Part shown: piece after piece, positions 61,361 to 64,000 of the stretch
How positions within the stretch are numbered: position 1 is the first letter of the stretch
Layout: the number at the start of each line of letters is the position of its first letter
DNA from: Nonomuraea glycinis
GTDB lineage: Bacteria > Actinomycetota > Actinomycetes > Streptosporangiales > Streptosporangiaceae
Assembly: GCF_014646515.1 (NCBI RefSeq)
Contig: NZ_BMNK01000011.1
Span: forward strand, 84,634 to 148,633
DNA length: 64,000 bases
Direction of reading: 5' to 3'
The notes under the pieces: model-generated
Seen by the model: the letters and a program-made list of their open reading frames with translations, nothing else
Database searches by the model: none
Told to the model about the DNA's origin: nothing
Translations under genes and position numbers: made by a program

Positions 61361-62653
61361 TCACTTCCGGCGGCGGCCGAGGCCGCGCTTGCGCTTGCCC
61401 TGCTGGGGCAGCGGCTCGGCGACCGTCGTCTCCTCGGGCGCCGGCGGTTGCGCGGGCAGGGGCTGGATGACCGTCGCGTCCGACACCCCCATGGGCGCGG
61501 GGCCGTGGCCCGGCAGCGGTAGCCCGCCGCCCCACGGCTCGGAGTCGCCCGGCTCGGCGGCCGAGGCGGAGGGCAGCGGCCTGTCCGGCGAGTCCTCGTA
61601 CGGCTTCGCGCCGCCGGGCGGGATGTCGGCGGGCGGCGCCTCCGGCGGGATCACCGGCTCGAACGGCGACCGGTACACCTCCCGCTCCGGCTCCGGCGCG
61701 GGCTGGTGACCGGGCGCGGGCTGGTGACTGTAGGAGTCGAACTGGTCCGGCTGCAGCACCACGGGCTCCGGCTGGGCCGGCGCCTGCTCGGGAACGTAGC
61801 CAGGCTGGGTGTAGGCGTTCGGATCCTGATAGACCGCGCCGTACTGCACCTGACCGCCCGGATAGGTCTGCACCGGGACAAAACTGATGATCGGCGCGTA
61901 CGCCGTACCGCCCGGATAGCCGGGCGCGGGCATGGCGGCCGTGGCGTAGCCGGGGCCCGCCGGATAGCCCGTGTGCGGGTCGGGGTGACCGGCCAGGGGC
62001 CCCGCCTTGCGGATCGCCGCGGCGTGGGCCATGCGACGCAGCCGTCCCTCGAAGATGAGCACCGCGAACAGCACGAGCAGCACCAGGACCAGCGCGGGGA
62101 TGCTGAGCTGCTGCGTCAGGCTGCGCTGGTCGAACTCCGGGGCGGCGTTGCGCATCTCGAGCGGGATCTCGTCGGTCTCCGCGGACTGCGCCTCGGTCGG
62201 GGGCGGCGTGTTCGGCGTCTCCGTGCCGGTCACCGGCGGCAGCACGACGTCGGACTGCTCAGTGCTCGGCGAGACGCTCGGCACCTCCGCGCTCTGCGTC
62301 GGCAGTGGCTGGGGCTGCGGCGCGCTGCTCTGGACGACCGGCGTCGGTTCCGGCGCCTTCGTGGTCTTCGTCGCCTTGGGAGTGGGGGTCGACTTGGTCT
62401 TCGGCGTCGACGTGACGGTCTTGGTGACCGTCGTCTCCGGCGCTTCCTGCTCGCTGCTCGGAGTCGGCAAGGTGGTGGTGACCGTGACCGTGGTCTCCGG
62501 CGGGCACTCCTGGCCGGCTTCGCACGGCTCGACAGGATCGTAGGCGGTGGCCGAGGCCGTGGCGCTCTGGCCGACGAAAACGCTGGCTCCTACGCCGGTC
62601 AAGGCCAGCGAGAGCAGCACCGCGGACACGGCCGTCGCTCCGCTACGTGCCAC
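61361..62653 (-). CDS. Cell-surface protein with Thr/Pro stalk, membrane helix and Pro-rich cytoplasmic tail
   Basis: 430 aa, unknown. A signal peptide (VSAVLLSLALTGVGASVFV, about 9-27) leads to a Thr/Ser/Pro-rich stretch (VTVTTTLPTPSS; TKTVTSTPKTKSTPTPKATK) likely to be O-glycosylated. One membrane helix (about 180-205, PALVLVLLVLFAVLIFEG) follows, then a long Pro/Tyr/Gly-rich tail ending in the basic GKRKRGLGRRRK. GGAGGG precedes the GTG start. Gene end and neighbour sequence share tandem 12-bp repeats. Confidence 0.65.
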   Translation of the reverse strand: MARSGATAVSAVLLSLALTGVGASVFVGQSATASATAYDPVEPCEAGQECPPETTVTVTTTLPTPSSEQEAPETTVTKTVTSTPKTKSTPTPKATKTTKAPEPTPVVQSSAPQPQPLPTQSAEVPSVSPSTEQSDVVLPPVTGTETPNTPPPTEAQSAETDEIPLEMRNAAPEFDQRSLTQQLSIPALVLVLLVLFAVLIFEGRLRRMAHAAAIRKAGPLAGHPDPHTGYPAGPGYATAAMPAPGYPGGTAYAPIISFVPVQTYPGGQVQYGAVYQDPNAYTQPGYVPEQAPAQPEPVVLQPDQFDSYSHQPAPGHQPAPEPEREVYRSPFEPVIPPEAPPADIPPGGAKPYEDSPDRPLPSASAAEPGDSEPWGGGLPLPGHGPAPMGVSDATVIQPLPAQPPAPEETTVAEPLPQQGKRKRGLGRRRK

Positions 62654-62727
62654 CAGTGCCCTCCGCGCAATCCCGCAACCATGGTCAAGGGAATACTAGT
62701 CGGGTAAAAGTAACAGTAAAGACGAAT

Positions 62728-64000
62728 TTACAACAGCTTTCTCCGAGTACGCGTCCGATGCGTCCTGCTGATGGCCCACAGCCCCGCCATCAACGCCCCG
62801 ATCCCGCCTGCCGCCGCGACCAGCCCACGGCCCCCTGCCAGCGGATTCACCACTTCGGCGGCCTGCAACCGCACCCGCGGAGCGGCCACCGCCCGAGGCA
62901 GCGGCGCCCCCTGGCCATCCATTGACACGCCGGTCACGGAAGACGCCGCGGCGGCAGTGGGAACAGCCGCCAAAGGCAGCTCGGCCGCCCTCTTCCCTTT
63001 CCCCTCAGCCGTCCCCCCGACCGCCGGCTCCCGCCACAGATCCCCGGCCATCCCCATGTCCACACCACCCCGCACACCCGGCGGCAAGCCCCCACCGACC
63101 GGCTCCGGCCGCGCAACCCCACCGACCAGCCCACCCGGCCGCACCCCCTCGGCAGACCGCGCACCCGGGCGCACGCCCCCAGCCTTATTACGCTCTCCCG
63201 CAGCCTCGGCCTTGCCCGACTGCCGAACGATCCCGGCCTTATCCTTCTTGCCCTGCTTTGCGGAGACCTCGGGCTGAGCCGGGTCCCCCGGCTCCTGGGC
63301 GGCCATCTCCGGCGCCTCGGGCCGCTCGGCACCCTCCGACGGCTCCGATCCCTCTGATTGCGGGGCGGCCTCGGCCATCTCCGGCGCCTCGGACCGCTGG
63401 TTAACCTCCGTTGGCTCCGACCCCTCTGACTGCCGGGTGCCTTCATCCACTTCCCGCCCACGCGCCTCGGGCCGCTCGGTAACCTCCGACGGCTCCGATC
63501 CCTCCGGCAGTCGGGTGCCTTCATCCACTTCCCGCGCCCACGCCTTGGGCCGAGGGGCCTCCACTCCCATCCCGGGCTCCCGGAGCCGGCGTCGAGTCGT
63601 CCCGGTCGCCTCCGCGTCGCGTTGCCGTACGGTCGAAGGCTTGTTCGTCCTGGCTTCGGCGTCCGCCGCGGCGCCGGCGGGGCGTACCGGCTCTGGGGCC
63701 CGCACCGGTACGCCGGTGGCCTCCGTCATGGTCGTCAGCCCGGTCCCCTGCCGCATCCTGGCCACGGCCGCGAGCGCCACTTCGCCCGTCCCCTCCGGGA
63801 CGGTGAGCTCCACGTCCACGGCCCGCCTGCCGGCCAGCTCCCCCAGCGCGCACGCCTGCGCTCCGGACACGACCGCCGTACTCGACCCTGAAGTCTCCAG
63901 CTTGACGAGCGTCCGAGCGGCGAGCGCGGCGGCAGCGGACACGCCGTCAGACGATCCCGCCGAGATCCCCTGAGGAGAGGCGTCTTCACTGAGCTCAGAA
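62728..64000 (-). CDS. Unknown surface-type protein with Glu/Pro-rich repeats and C-terminal membrane helix (partial)
   Basis: The frame stays open to the window edge, so the start lies outside; the visible part is 424 codons. It has a globular start (about the first 100 residues, AALAARTLVKLETSG onward), then degenerate repeats around EGSEPSEVTERPEA, a Gly-rich segment, and a C-terminal helix (VAAAGGIGALMAGLWAI) with a basic end (RTHRTRTRRK). This resembles a protein held in the membrane by its C-terminus. Strand and spacing suggest one transcription unit with 61361-62653, 74 bases apart. Confidence 0.55.
   Translation of the reverse strand, partial: SELSEDASPQGISAGSSDGVSAAAALAARTLVKLETSGSSTAVVSGAQACALGELAGRRAVDVELTVPEGTGEVALAAVARMRQGTGLTTMTEATGVPVRAPEPVRPAGAAADAEARTNKPSTVRQRDAEATGTTRRRLREPGMGVEAPRPKAWAREVDEGTRLPEGSEPSEVTERPEARGREVDEGTRQSEGSEPTEVNQRSEAPEMAEAAPQSEGSEPSEGAERPEAPEMAAQEPGDPAQPEVSAKQGKKDKAGIVRQSGKAEAAGERNKAGGVRPGARSAEGVRPGGLVGGVARPEPVGGGLPPGVRGGVDMGMAGDLWREPAVGGTAEGKGKRAAELPLAAVPTAAAASSVTGVSMDGQGAPLPRAVAAPRVRLQAAEVVNPLAGGRGLVAAAGGIGALMAGLWAISRTHRTRTRRKLL

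Overview
The window is GC-rich (about 70%) with many GTG/TTG starts, actinobacterial families (mycothiol deacetylase MshB, DUF397, DUF3117, DUF6113, SigE with a ZAS anti-sigma factor) and codon-tight operons. It looks like a chromosomal segment of a mycelial actinomycete, most like Streptosporangiaceae (Nonomuraea-type). That placement is an inference from gene content; no rRNA, tRNA or CRISPR array was seen.

0-16.4 kb is a conserved core block. On the minus strand run tatB, an HtrA-type protease, anti-sigma factor and sigE. A methyltransferase diverges from sigE, then come pepA, a DUF3117 gene, a paaX/enoyl-CoA hydratase pair, a DivIVA-like membrane protein with tag (3-methyladenine glycosylase), two LOG-family genes, dapE-dapD, a lysozyme-like membrane protein, a DUF4178 protein, dapC and fdxA. 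The order resembles the mycobacterial Rv1177-Rv1224 region. An exact SigE-type promoter lies upstream of sigE.

16.4-37.6 kb is mixed. It holds an orphan solute-binding lipoprotein and a methyltransferase. Next is a probable operon of two large paralogous proteins flanking a UvrD-like helicase, followed by a second cysteinyl-tRNA synthetase-like gene; this is the best candidate for an undescribed system. After it come a penicillin-acylase-family enzyme, an MBL-fold hydrolase, a TnpB mobile element, a flavin reductase, DUF6113-mshB and two secreted or serine peptidases. The TnpB element is inserted in a small HExxH protein gene. Both halves of that gene remain, and joining them restores a 143-codon frame, which fixes the element ends at about 30002 and 31676.

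37.7-50.5 kb is accessory and rich in palindromic operators: a decayed XRE/DUF5753 regulator with DUF397, a heterodimeric ABC exporter with complementary degenerate ATP sites, an APH-like kinase, two DUF234-type ATPases around an MFS transporter, a VOC protein, a FAD monooxygenase divergent from its probable TetR repressor, and a toxin-antitoxin pair with a probably leaderless promoter.

50.7-61.3 kb is respiratory. A cytochrome b558-type sdhCAB operon (minus) diverges from a LysR regulator. Then come a response-regulator/PP2C phosphatase with its histidine kinase, and a second succinate dehydrogenase operon of the mycobacterial Sdh1 type (plus) with a CRP-like site upstream. The window ends in two Pro/Thr- or Glu/Pro-rich cell-surface proteins; the last one runs off the edge.
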